A DNA stretch of 64,000 bases from Bacillus sp. FJAT-29814. GTDB taxonomy: Bacteria; Bacillota; Bacilli; Bacillales; Cytobacillaceae. The position numbers and the translations under genes were made by a program. Under the pieces are notes generated by a model. The model saw nothing but the letters and a program-made list of their open reading frames with translations. It made no database searches and had not been told where the DNA came from. The stretch spans positions 1 to 64,000 of the forward strand of contig NZ_LMTJ01000005.1 in assembly GCF_001510715.1 (NCBI RefSeq), given 5' to 3'. Below, in pieces: positions 48,838 to 56,726 of the stretch (position 1 is its first letter; each line of letters opens with the position of its first letter).

Positions 48838-49013
48838 AAAAGCGTTCGAAGCAGCAAAACCCCGAACAGAAAACTCGAAATGGGACCAATAGCAATGATC
48901 TCGAACTCGGACAAGATGTTGATTTGATTAAACAAGCAAAAAAGAAATATGAGCAAACGGGCGGTCAGCCAGTCAAATCAAAGTTCCATCAAGAAAAAGA
49001 TCAATCTTCATAA
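48834..49013 (+). CDS. Hypothetical 59-aa basic/Gln-rich protein
   Basis: Starts at TTG 48834, which overlaps the ytzC stop (TTGA) and has ggaggag at a suitable distance. Predicted soluble and disordered, rich in Lys, Gln, Asn and Asp (KKRSKQQNPEQKTRNG at the start). A strong terminator follows, so it is the second gene of the ytzC operon. The composition is vaguely like small acid-soluble spore proteins, but I see no family signature. Confidence 0.65.
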   Translation: MKKRSKQQNPEQKTRNGTNSNDLELGQDVDLIKQAKKKYEQTGGQPVKSKFHQEKDQSS

Positions 49014-49023
49014 AATGTTCACA

Positions 49024-49058
49024 AATCTCTCGACATGCTGTTGAGGGATTTTTTTTGT
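49024..49058 (+). terminator. ytzC operon terminator
   Basis: Twelve-bp stem aatctctcgaca / tgttgagggatt with G-T pairs, 3-base loop tgc and a long T run. Confidence 0.88.
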
Positions 49059-49160
49059 TTATTAATAATAAAATTCGTGGCTGCATCAATTTTACCCTAA
49101 TAACCTTTTCGATATAGTGAAAATCACGTTCACAATTTGGTAATAACTCAATTTTTAATG

Positions 49161-49176
49161 TGTGATGCACGTCACA
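49161..49176 (+). promoter_or_regulatory. FNR/CRP-type box 1
   Basis: TGTGATGCACGTCACA: perfect TGTGA-N6-TCACA arms, the Bacillus FNR consensus. It lies about 190 bp upstream of the first gene of the nitrite reductase operon. A TATGGT at 49194-49199 would place the box near -38 to -42. Confidence 0.75.
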
Positions 49177-49302
49177 GAGTGACCCTCTTTTTCTATGGTT
49201 TAAATAGGATAAGAACAAGCGAAACTTTCGCTAAAACCCTGATTTCTCCTTAGGTATACCTACATATAAAAGTGTCGCCTAACCTAATTTTAATGAAGAA
49301 TA

Positions 49303-49318
49303 TGTGAACTCGTTCACA
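49303..49318 (+). promoter_or_regulatory. FNR/CRP-type box 2
   Basis: TGTGAACTCGTTCACA: again perfect TGTGA-N6-TCACA arms, 34 bp before the ATG at 49352. Its place close to the gene suggests repression or a second promoter rather than class II activation. Confidence 0.68.
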
Positions 49319-49351
49319 ATATATTCGAAAAATCGATAAGGAGTTTTAACA

Positions 49352-50167
49352 ATGAAAAAGATACTGTTAATCATACTCGTTCTCTTTGCGGTTGTAAGCC
49401 CATCCATTTGCTATGCGGAGGGAACTCATCAACCAGCCTTAAGCCTGGAGGAATTAACCATTCAGGTAATGCCGGAGTTTGCTTACCACCCAAACGATCA
49501 GGAAAAAGACCATGCACCGCTGTTGATCGGCTATCATGGTTCAATGATTAACAATTCGGAACAGCCGCAAATAGGACAAATTGAAATTCCCCTTCCAATG
49601 AATGATCCCGGCTTCAGGATTGGCTATATTGCTGACTATTCGGCAGATTTAAAACAAGTGTATGAGATTGAATACGCCGTTGACAAGGATCGCGGAACAA
49701 TTTCATGGACCACTTCGGAAGAAATATCTCCTAAGGAACGATATAAATTTGTGGTTGAATACTATACTGACAGCCTAAAGGTAGATGGCGCAAAGAAATC
49801 ATTAGCCTATCAATTTAAAAGCTTCGTGGATATCGGGCTGGTAAATGTGAATTTCTTGCAGCCAAATAAGGCAAAAGACATGAAGCTTAGCCCGAAACCG
49901 GAGGAGCAAAGCCATGGAGATGGAAAAGACACCTATGCCTATCACTTCCAAGATGTAAAAGCAGGCGACCAGAAGAGCTTTAAACTTACTTATCAACGGT
50001 CTGAGAAAAAAACGACAATCGAATTATTAAGTATCGAAAAAAATGTTGAAGAAAAAAGCGATAAAAAAATCAACTATCTGGCCGTTGGAACGTTCGGCGG
50101 CGTCAGTCTTGTTTCTGTGGGGGCATTGAGCCTTTTGATTCGAAGAAATAGGAAACAAGCGCGGTAA
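49352..50167 (+). CDS. Membrane-anchored extracytoplasmic protein, unknown
   Basis: Protein of 271 residues with a signal peptide (about 1-22, ending ICYA-EG). A long beta-rich extracytoplasmic part of about 215 residues follows, then a single C-terminal membrane helix (about 240-262) ending in RRNRKQAR. It has no heme motif and no cysteine after the signal peptide. It sits first in the nrf operon, 68 bp before nrfH, behind two FNR-type boxes. It may help assemble or dock the nitrite reductase, but this is only context. I do not recognise a family. Confidence 0.75.
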   Translation: MKKILLIILVLFAVVSPSICYAEGTHQPALSLEELTIQVMPEFAYHPNDQEKDHAPLLIGYHGSMINNSEQPQIGQIEIPLPMNDPGFRIGYIADYSADLKQVYEIEYAVDKDRGTISWTTSEEISPKERYKFVVEYYTDSLKVDGAKKSLAYQFKSFVDIGLVNVNFLQPNKAKDMKLSPKPEEQSHGDGKDTYAYHFQDVKAGDQKSFKLTYQRSEKKTTIELLSIEKNVEEKSDKKINYLAVGTFGGVSLVSVGALSLLIRRNRKQAR

Positions 50168-50235
50168 TTGGGGTTAGACGTACTTCAGTACTTTAACATA
50201 GATACAGAGATAGCAAGTTATGGGAGGTGAAAAAT

Positions 50236-50748
50236 GTGTTCAAAAAAATATTGAAAATCGACAAAAAAGTGTTGATTGTTGTTGCGTTGCTAATTGGTGT
50301 AGCCTTATCGTTCTCAACTGTAAAAACAATGGCCTATTTGGACTCACCGGGTTTCTGTCAAAATTGCCACACAATGCAATCGGTCTATACATCGTTTATG
50401 GATTCTACCCATGCCGAATTGCAGTGTAATGACTGCCATTTGCCACACAAAAGTGAAGTGGGAAAATTATTTTTCAAAGGCCGGGCCGGAATGACGCATA
50501 TTTATTACAACACATTGGGCACAGAGAAAATTCCTGATGTGATTGGAGCGACGGAACGTACACAAAATATCATGAACGATAACTGTATCTCCTGCCACAA
50601 GAGTACGGTGAACAATGTATCGCATGATGCAAAAGAAAAATGCATCTCCTGCCACAAAACAGTACCGCACGGCAAAGGATTTAAGGATGATCATTTCAAC
50701 AAGCCGCCAAGATCAGGAGAGCTATTAGAAAATAAGGGAGGATTTTAA
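50236..50748 (+). CDS. nrfH: Cytochrome c nitrite reductase subunit NrfH
   Basis: Membrane-anchored tetraheme cytochrome c of 170 residues (NapC/NrfH family) passing electrons from menaquinol to NrfA. GTG 50236 is preferred: gggaggtg lies 7 bases upstream, and the earlier in-frame GTG at 50227 is part of that site. One N-terminal membrane segment (about 12-30). Four heme sites: CQNCH, CNDCH, CISCH and CISCH. It is coupled to the men genes of this window through menaquinone. Confidence 0.95.
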   Translation: MFKKILKIDKKVLIVVALLIGVALSFSTVKTMAYLDSPGFCQNCHTMQSVYTSFMDSTHAELQCNDCHLPHKSEVGKLFFKGRAGMTHIYYNTLGTEKIPDVIGATERTQNIMNDNCISCHKSTVNNVSHDAKEKCISCHKTVPHGKGFKDDHFNKPPRSGELLENKGGF

Positions 50749-50750
50749 GA

Positions 50751-52202
50751 ATGAGCAGGGTTAGATACGGGGCATATCTTCTCCTACTGGCGTTTGTGCT
50801 GATCATCACTGGCTGCAGTAATGATCCCGGCGAAAAGACAGCTAACGCCACAGGCAAGAAGACGACGGGCCTCTCAGCAGATGAAATCAGCAATGAAGCA
50901 TTCAAGGACCAATTTCCATTGCAATACAACAGCTATATGAAAAATAAGAAAATGGAAGATACGAAATACAATGGCTCTGTGAAGCGAAGCAAATATGATC
51001 CAGATAAAGAGCCTTTGCTGCCAATCCTTTTTAACGGGTATGGGTTTGCTACAGAATACAACGAAGACCGCGGCCACGTTTATGCTTTGGAAGATATCCG
51101 CAATGTCAAACGGATTACCGATAAATCGGTCGGTTCTTGTTATACATGTAAATCAACAGCTGTTCCGCAGATGATTGAGGAAATGGGCGATGATTATTGG
51201 GGCGCCAATTTCAACCAAGTGATTTGGCCTAAGGGTGAAGAAATGGGCCACTCGCCAATCGGCTGCTCAGACTGTCACGATCCAAAAACGATGGATTTAC
51301 GGGTAACCCGTCCAAGCTTCTATAAAGCATTGGAAGCAAAGGGTGTTGATACTTCTAATCCTACAAAAAACGACATGCGTACGTATGTATGCGGACAATG
51401 TCATGATGAGTACTATTTTGCTGCCAGTAACAGCGAAGTCATCTATCCTTGGACAAAAGGGTTCAAGCCAGAAGACATGTATGAATATTACAACACGATT
51501 GCCAAAGATAATGGTTTTGAAAAAGATTGGGTTAGCAATATTTCCGGCACGCCAATGCTGAAATCCCAGCACCCTGAGTTCGAAACACATAGTTCAGGTA
51601 CCCATGGCAAGGCTGGCGTATCCTGTGCAGATTGCCATATGCCATATGAACGTGTAGACGGGAAGAAGAAAATTTCATCGCACTGGTGGACTTCACCGCT
51701 TAAGACGATGCAAACTTCCTGCGGCCAGTGCCACGGCGACCGTGATTTGGACAAGCTGAAGGACCGCGTGCTTGAAATTCAAGAAGCAAACGTCAGCGCA
51801 TTACATGATGCGCAGGATGTTTCTACTTCAGCCCACTATTATGTGAACAAAATGATTACATCTGGTGTTGATCAAGCGAAGATTAAAGAGGCACAGGAAT
51901 TTGTCCGTCAAGGTCAATGGTTCTGGGATATTGTTGCTGCCGAGAACTCTTCAGGCTTCCATAACCCGCAAGGTTCAATGGATTCTTTAAGGATTTCAAT
52001 TGAAAGGTCCAACAAAGCGATCCAAATTGCGACAGCAGAACTAGTGAAAAAGGGAGTAAACTTAGAAGAGCTTACCAACGAAATTGAAAAAGCGAAACAA
52101 GCTGTATTCGATGAAAAGGTAAACGAGAAGAAGAAGGACGCTGCGGTAAACAGCTATTTCCCTGCTCAGGCTCCTGTCGTGCCGGCACCGCCAAAAAAAT
52201 AG
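50751..52202 (+). CDS. nrfA: Ammonia-forming cytochrome c nitrite reductase
   Basis: Pentaheme enzyme of 483 residues reducing nitrite to ammonia. A lipoprotein signal with ITGC near residue 23 anchors it outside, as expected in a Gram-positive. The catalytic heme motif is CYTCK. The other four are CSDCH, CGQCH, CADCH and CGQCH. The active-site His and the Ca-binding region around AHYYVN and SSGFHNPQ are present. Start 2 bp after nrfH behind agggaggat. Confidence 0.97.
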   Translation: MSRVRYGAYLLLLAFVLIITGCSNDPGEKTANATGKKTTGLSADEISNEAFKDQFPLQYNSYMKNKKMEDTKYNGSVKRSKYDPDKEPLLPILFNGYGFATEYNEDRGHVYALEDIRNVKRITDKSVGSCYTCKSTAVPQMIEEMGDDYWGANFNQVIWPKGEEMGHSPIGCSDCHDPKTMDLRVTRPSFYKALEAKGVDTSNPTKNDMRTYVCGQCHDEYYFAASNSEVIYPWTKGFKPEDMYEYYNTIAKDNGFEKDWVSNISGTPMLKSQHPEFETHSSGTHGKAGVSCADCHMPYERVDGKKKISSHWWTSPLKTMQTSCGQCHGDRDLDKLKDRVLEIQEANVSALHDAQDVSTSAHYYVNKMITSGVDQAKIKEAQEFVRQGQWFWDIVAAENSSGFHNPQGSMDSLRISIERSNKAIQIATAELVKKGVNLEELTNEIEKAKQAVFDEKVNEKKKDAAVNSYFPAQAPVVPAPPKK

Positions 52203-52210
52203 TTCTTTCA

Positions 52211-52249
52211 GAAAACACTGTTCATATTGAGGACAGTGTTTTCCTTTTT
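52211..52249 (+). terminator. nrf operon terminator
   Basis: Stem gaaaacactgttc / ggacagtgttttc (13 bp with one G-T), 7-base loop, T run. Confidence 0.9.
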
Positions 52250-52356
52250 GTTGTAAACTGTCGGTAACTGGTAAACAAAAATGATTGCAGTCTAACAGAA
52301 AAAGGTCTAAAATATCCAAGGATATCGAAATATTTATTTACAAAGGAGCAATTTTC

Positions 52357-53544
52357 ATGCCACGTGCCTTATGGCTTTTAATCATTGGGATGGCAGTGAA
52401 TGTAATAGGCTCTTCTTTTTTATGGCCTTTAAATACAATCTATATTCACGATCATTTAGGAAAGTCTTTATCTGTTGCCGGGCTTGTCCTCATGCTCAAC
52501 TCGGGGGCAAATGTCATCGGCAGTCTATATGGCGGCCATTTATTTGATAAAATTGGCGGCTACAAATCGATTCTTCTCGGAATCGCCATTTCGCTTCTGG
52601 CTCTAGTAGGATTAACTTTCTGGCACGGATGGCCGGAATATGTTGTCTTCCTCGCCATTGCCGGCTTTGGCACCGGGATTATTTTTCCACCGATGTACGC
52701 GATGGCCGGATCGGTTTGGAAAGAGGGCGGCCGGAGAGCGTTTAATGCCCTTTATGTCGCGCAAAACCTTGGTGTTGCGGTCGGCGCTTCCCTTGGCGGA
52801 TTAGTGGCTGGCTACTCATTCCAGCTAATTTTCTTAGCAAATACAATTATGTACATTCTATTTTTAGGCATTGCTGTTTTTGGATATCGGGGAATTACTG
52901 TTTCTCAAGCAGCGCAAAAAACAAAAGAGTCTGCTGCCAATACTGTAAAAAACAAAGCAAATCTCCAGGCCTTAATCATTCTATGCTCGGGGTATTTATT
53001 ATGCTGGGTGGCTTATAGTCAATGGACAACAACCATTGCTTCATACACACAGGAAATTAATATTTCACTGACTCAATACAGCTTCTTGTGGACCATCAAT
53101 GGGGCGATTATTGTACTTGGGCAGCCAATTTTAAATGGAGTCTTAAAGCATTTGTCTGCATCACTTAAATTGCAAATTCTCATTGGGATTGCAATATTCA
53201 TCGTTTCATTTATAGTGGGTGGCAAGGCAGATGCCTTTACCGGATTCTTGGTTGCTATGATTATTTTAACGATTGGCGAAATGTTCGTTTGGCCGGCGGT
53301 ACCAACGATCGCATTTGAACTCGCGCCAAAGGGGCGTGAAGGATTTTATCAGGGGATCGTCACCAGTGTGGCAACCGGTGGAAGGATGATTGGTCCATTA
53401 CTAGGTGGAATCATTGTTGACCTCTATAGCATGTCGGCCTTGTTCACTATTCTTATTGGATTATTCCTAGTTGCAGTTGTAACGACACTTGTTTATGACC
53501 GGCAAATCAAGCTGAATGGTTCAGCCTCTGTAAAAGTATCTTAA
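52357..53544 (+). CDS. MFS transporter YttB-like
   Basis: Major facilitator of 395 residues with about 12 membrane segments. ATG 52357 is chosen (aaaggagc upstream). The motif A region reads GGHLFDKIGGYKSILLG (about 60-76), and AGSVWKEGGRRAFNALYVAQN is a loop typical of drug/unknown efflux members. It resembles B. subtilis YttB. Substrate unknown. Monocistronic. Confidence 0.87.
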   Translation: MPRALWLLIIGMAVNVIGSSFLWPLNTIYIHDHLGKSLSVAGLVLMLNSGANVIGSLYGGHLFDKIGGYKSILLGIAISLLALVGLTFWHGWPEYVVFLAIAGFGTGIIFPPMYAMAGSVWKEGGRRAFNALYVAQNLGVAVGASLGGLVAGYSFQLIFLANTIMYILFLGIAVFGYRGITVSQAAQKTKESAANTVKNKANLQALIILCSGYLLCWVAYSQWTTTIASYTQEINISLTQYSFLWTINGAIIVLGQPILNGVLKHLSASLKLQILIGIAIFIVSFIVGGKADAFTGFLVAMIILTIGEMFVWPAVPTIAFELAPKGREGFYQGIVTSVATGGRMIGPLLGGIIVDLYSMSALFTILIGLFLVAVVTTLVYDRQIKLNGSASVKVS

Positions 53545-53559
53545 AATTTATATTAATGA

Positions 53560-53593
53560 AAAGGCATCGAGAACGAGTTTTCTCGATGCCTTT
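53560..53593 (+). terminator. Terminator after MFS gene
   Basis: Stem aaaggcatcgagaa / ttctcgatgccttt, short loop, T run. Confidence 0.93.
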
Positions 53594-53596
53594 TTT

Positions 53597-53962
53597 TATA
53601 ACAAGACTGCTGAGTTTGCTGATGAAGCAAAAAGGGTGGAAGATAAATATGGGCAAAAATTCGACTCTGTCATTAAATACTTGGACTCTCTAGGGACATT
53701 GGACAAAAATACAATGCTTGCCCATGCCATCCATATAAAGGAAGAAGATATTAACAGTATTAAAGAACGAGGAGCTTCAATTGCTCATAATCCAATCGCA
53801 AATACGAAAGGAGCGACAGGTGTCGCACCAGCGATTAAGATTGATCAAGCAGGAATCAGAATGGGATTAGGAACTGACGGGCCGATGAGTTCCAATACGA
53901 TGAATGTATTTGGCACGATGGGGTATGCTGCAAGAGCTTACCATAAACAGCCTAATGAATGA
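53597..53962 (+). pseudogene. Amidohydrolase internal fragment
   Basis: Open frame without a proper start that begins right at the preceding terminator and ends in a stop after 121 codons. It matches the middle of SAH/MTA deaminase-type amidohydrolases: LAHAIHIKEEDI, ASIAHNPIANTKGATGVAPA and MGLGTDGPMSSNTMN. The N-terminal HxH metal site and the C-terminal part are missing. A family member is normally over 400 residues, so this is a decayed remnant. Confidence 0.85.
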
Positions 53963-54094
53963 TCATGATAACCCAGTCTTAGGACACGGTTTTTATTTTT
54001 TTAAAACAACATCAACACAGTAATAAATAAAAAACCGATTAATATCTATCGATTAGATAGAAAAAATGAATTTCTTATCAAATACAATTTTAAT

Positions 54095-54132
54095 TATAAT
54101 AATAAAGGAATGAATGTTTGTAATTGCAAACA
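54095..54132 (+). promoter_or_regulatory. Promoter -10 and palindromic operator
   Basis: TATAAT at 54095-54100 is followed at 54115-54132 by TGTTTGTAATTGCAAACA, an inverted repeat with arms TGTTTG/CAAACA. The repeat would overlie the start of the transcript and lies 3 bp before the ribosome site taggaggaaa. It probably binds a repressor of the ynj-like cluster. The regulator is not identifiable here. Confidence 0.6.
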
Positions 54133-54151
54133 ATTAGGAGGAAAATAGATA

Positions 54152-55492
54152 ATGAAAAAAGCATTACTCCTGCTTTTGCTATGCAGCACTATTGTAATGG
54201 GCGCCTGCTCTAATGATAAAGCTGCTTCGGGAAAAGACAAAAAAGGAGCATCAGAAGGAATTCAAACCGTTAAAACCGAGGATGTTCAATCATATGTTGG
54301 TAAGGATGACTGGGTTATCGTCGATACAAGATCCAATGATGCGTTCAACGGCTGGGCATTGGATGGAGTCGAAAGAGGCGGACACATTAAAGGAGCCGTG
54401 GATTTTTCTGCGGATTGGCTTAAGGTTGATGCTGATAAAAAAGCATTAACGAACGTATTGAAAACGAAAGGGATCACTGCTGAGAAAAATGTGGTTCTTT
54501 ACGACGCAAATGGGAAAGATACACAATTGGTTGCTGAATTTCTAAAAGAAAATGGCTACAAAACGATTTATAATTATAATGTGAAAGAATGGGCCGCAAA
54601 TCAAGAGTTGGCACTCGAATCGTATCCCAATTACCAAATGCTAGTACCGCCAACTTGGGTGAATGATTTAATCAGCGATAAAAACAGTGGAAACCCGTAC
54701 AAGATTTTTGAAGTCAGCTGGGGCGATGAAGCAAAGGACTATAAGGCGGGCCATATTCCTGGGGCAGTCCATATTAATACAGATGAAGTAGAAGAAGGCC
54801 CTGTATGGAATCGCTTGAAAGATAAAGAGCTGGAAAAATTTGCACTAAAAAATGGCATTACAACTGACACAACCGTTGTTCTATATGGCAGTGATTCAAT
54901 GCCGGCTTACCGTGCAGCTGTCATTTTGAAGTATATGGGTGTCAAGGATGTTAGAGTATTAAACGGTGGATATACCGCCTGGAAAAATGCCGGCTATCAA
55001 GTAGAGACAAAGGTAAATGCCAAGGAATCTGTTGCTGCATTTGGCGCGGAAGTACCTGTTAATCCGAATTATATTATTGACCTGCCTGAAGCGAAAAAGA
55101 TTCTTGCTGACAAGGCTGGAAGCACCCTAGTTGATATTAGAAGCTGGGATGAATATATCGGGAAAACTTCTGGCTATGATTATATTGAACCTAAGGGGCG
55201 CCCGGCCGGATCTATTTGGGGACATGCCGGCTCTGATTCAAGTAATCTAGAAGACTTTAGAAATATCGATACTACAATGCGCAATGGTTCAGAAATCTTG
55301 GCAATGTGGGAAAAGGATGAAATCGATCCAGATAAAACTCTATCTTTTTATTGCGGAACTGGATGGAGGGCTGCTGAAGTATTATTTTATGCGGATGTTT
55401 TAGGCCTGAAAAACATTTCCCTATACGATGGCGGCTGGAATGAATGGAGTATGGACTCTTCTAATCCAGTTGAAACCGGTGAACCTAAATAA
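54152..55492 (+). CDS. Triple-rhodanese lipoprotein, YnjE-like
   Basis: Predicted exported sulfurtransferase of 446 residues with a lipobox MGAC near residue 18. Three rhodanese modules: about 40-155, 165-290 and 310-440. The active-site loop of the first has YDANG and of the second YGSDS, both without cysteine. Only the third has the catalytic CGTGWRA loop (near residue 407). This layout and loop match E. coli YnjE, a three-domain sulfurtransferase of about 435 residues. It heads the cluster that also has YnjB, YnjC, YnjD and YnjF-like genes. The natural sulfur (or selenium) donor and acceptor are unknown. Confidence 0.92.
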   Translation: MKKALLLLLLCSTIVMGACSNDKAASGKDKKGASEGIQTVKTEDVQSYVGKDDWVIVDTRSNDAFNGWALDGVERGGHIKGAVDFSADWLKVDADKKALTNVLKTKGITAEKNVVLYDANGKDTQLVAEFLKENGYKTIYNYNVKEWAANQELALESYPNYQMLVPPTWVNDLISDKNSGNPYKIFEVSWGDEAKDYKAGHIPGAVHINTDEVEEGPVWNRLKDKELEKFALKNGITTDTTVVLYGSDSMPAYRAAVILKYMGVKDVRVLNGGYTAWKNAGYQVETKVNAKESVAAFGAEVPVNPNYIIDLPEAKKILADKAGSTLVDIRSWDEYIGKTSGYDYIEPKGRPAGSIWGHAGSDSSNLEDFRNIDTTMRNGSEILAMWEKDEIDPDKTLSFYCGTGWRAAEVLFYADVLGLKNISLYDGGWNEWSMDSSNPVETGEPK

Positions 55493-55500
55493 GGATTATA

Positions 55501-55534
55501 AAAAGGGACAATACAGCAAGGAGTATTGTCTCTT
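55501..55534 (+). terminator. Weak terminator-like hairpin
   Basis: Arms aaagggacaata / tattgtctcttt (12 bp with one G-T). The T run is short, so read-through into the next gene is likely. Confidence 0.5.
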
Positions 55535-55557
55535 TATCTATGACTGGAGAATGGCGA

Positions 55558-55965
55558 ATGATGAAATATATTATAGTGTTCCTTCTTTCTGTTTTACAGT
55601 TTTCAGGGATAATCTTGGCGATTATTCTGGAGGATTTATATGATGAAAAAATGGGAGTAGCCCGCTATTTGATTTTTAAAAAGCAAGAATTTGCCGCAGG
55701 CTACTTTGCTCCTGCTTATATGAACGTCTATACATTGATCCTGGCAGGAGGGGCAATTGTCTGTTTTGCCCTCCTTCTCATAAAATGGAAAAGTGGCAAG
55801 CGTATGGTCTCACTGTTACTTGCGGTGTTGGCCAATAGTATAGGAATCATGGCCATTCACATGAACCTGGAACTAGATGCTTATCACTTTTTCCTGATTG
55901 GGATATTTATTGTGATTGCCTTCCAATATGGTTGGTGTATAAGGTCATATCGAAAAACTAATTAA
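55558..55965 (+). CDS. Four-helix membrane protein, unknown
   Basis: Protein of 135 residues from ATG 55558 (tggaga 7-8 bases upstream; an ATG at 55540 is less well placed). Four hydrophobic segments at about 1-23, 50-72, 80-100 and 105-125, with short loops. No cysteine pair or known signature apart from two charged loops. It lies between the rhodanese lipoprotein and the VTT protein, so is probably part of the same system. I do not recognise a family. Confidence 0.75.
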   Translation: MMKYIIVFLLSVLQFSGIILAIILEDLYDEKMGVARYLIFKKQEFAAGYFAPAYMNVYTLILAGGAIVCFALLLIKWKSGKRMVSLLLAVLANSIGIMAIHMNLELDAYHFFLIGIFIVIAFQYGWCIRSYRKTN

Positions 55966-56000
55966 TCCTTACTTGTTAAATGGATAAAAAGGAGACATAC

Positions 56001-56726
56001 ATGAAAAAGTCCCAAAGATTTTGGATGATCGGTCTGTATTACTTAATCGCATTTATCCTGATTGCTTATTTTGGGCATAGAGAAATTCGCGATGCAATTA
56101 ATCATTCCGCTCAATATCTGAAGAATGCCGATGTAGAGGGATTTCGTGATTACCTTTTATCCTTTGGATCAATGGCGGCCGTTGTATCAGCATTAGTAAT
56201 GGTATTTCAATCGATTATTGCGCCGCTGCCGGCCTTCGTTATTACATTTGCCAACGGATTATTATTCGGCTGGTTTTGGGGAGCCGTGCTCTCTTGGAGC
56301 AGCGCCATGGCAGGAGCGATTCTTTGTTTTTATATGGCAAAAATCATGGGGCGGCCGATAGTGGAGAAAATTGTAACTAAGAAAGCCCTGAATTGGTGGG
56401 ATCAATTTTTTGCAAAATACGGGAAACATGCTGTATTTATTGCCAGACTAGTCCCGATTGTATCGTTTGACCTTGTCAGCTATGCTGCAGGTGTGACATC
56501 GATTTCTTTCTGGCAATTTTTCTGGGCAACAGGCCTTGGGCAATTACCGGCAACCATTTTGTATTCCTACCTAGGTCAAAACGCTACCAGCACCGTAAAA
56601 ATTTTGTTTACCATCTTTAGTATTGTGATTGCACTGGTGGTTATAGGGATGATACTTCGGCCCAAATTTCGGACGAGGGGTAAAGGAACCAAGGAGCAAA
56701 AGGATAATGGACGCAAAATCAGATAA
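56001..56726 (+). CDS. TVP38/TMEM64 (VTT) membrane protein, YdjX/YdjZ-like
   Basis: Protein of 241 residues from ATG 56001 (aaaggag at 55987-55993). About five to six membrane segments with the VTT-domain signature: PAFVITFANGLLFGWFWG (about 75-92), then GRPIVEK and ARLVPIVSFDLVSYAAGVT (about 143-160). DedA/VTT proteins are linked to phospholipid or undecaprenyl-phosphate flipping. The E. coli ydjX-ynjF region has two such genes. It overlaps the next gene by 20 bp. Confidence 0.9.
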   Translation: MKKSQRFWMIGLYYLIAFILIAYFGHREIRDAINHSAQYLKNADVEGFRDYLLSFGSMAAVVSALVMVFQSIIAPLPAFVITFANGLLFGWFWGAVLSWSSAMAGAILCFYMAKIMGRPIVEKIVTKKALNWWDQFFAKYGKHAVFIARLVPIVSFDLVSYAAGVTSISFWQFFWATGLGQLPATILYSYLGQNATSTVKILFTIFSIVIALVVIGMILRPKFRTRGKGTKEQKDNGRKIR

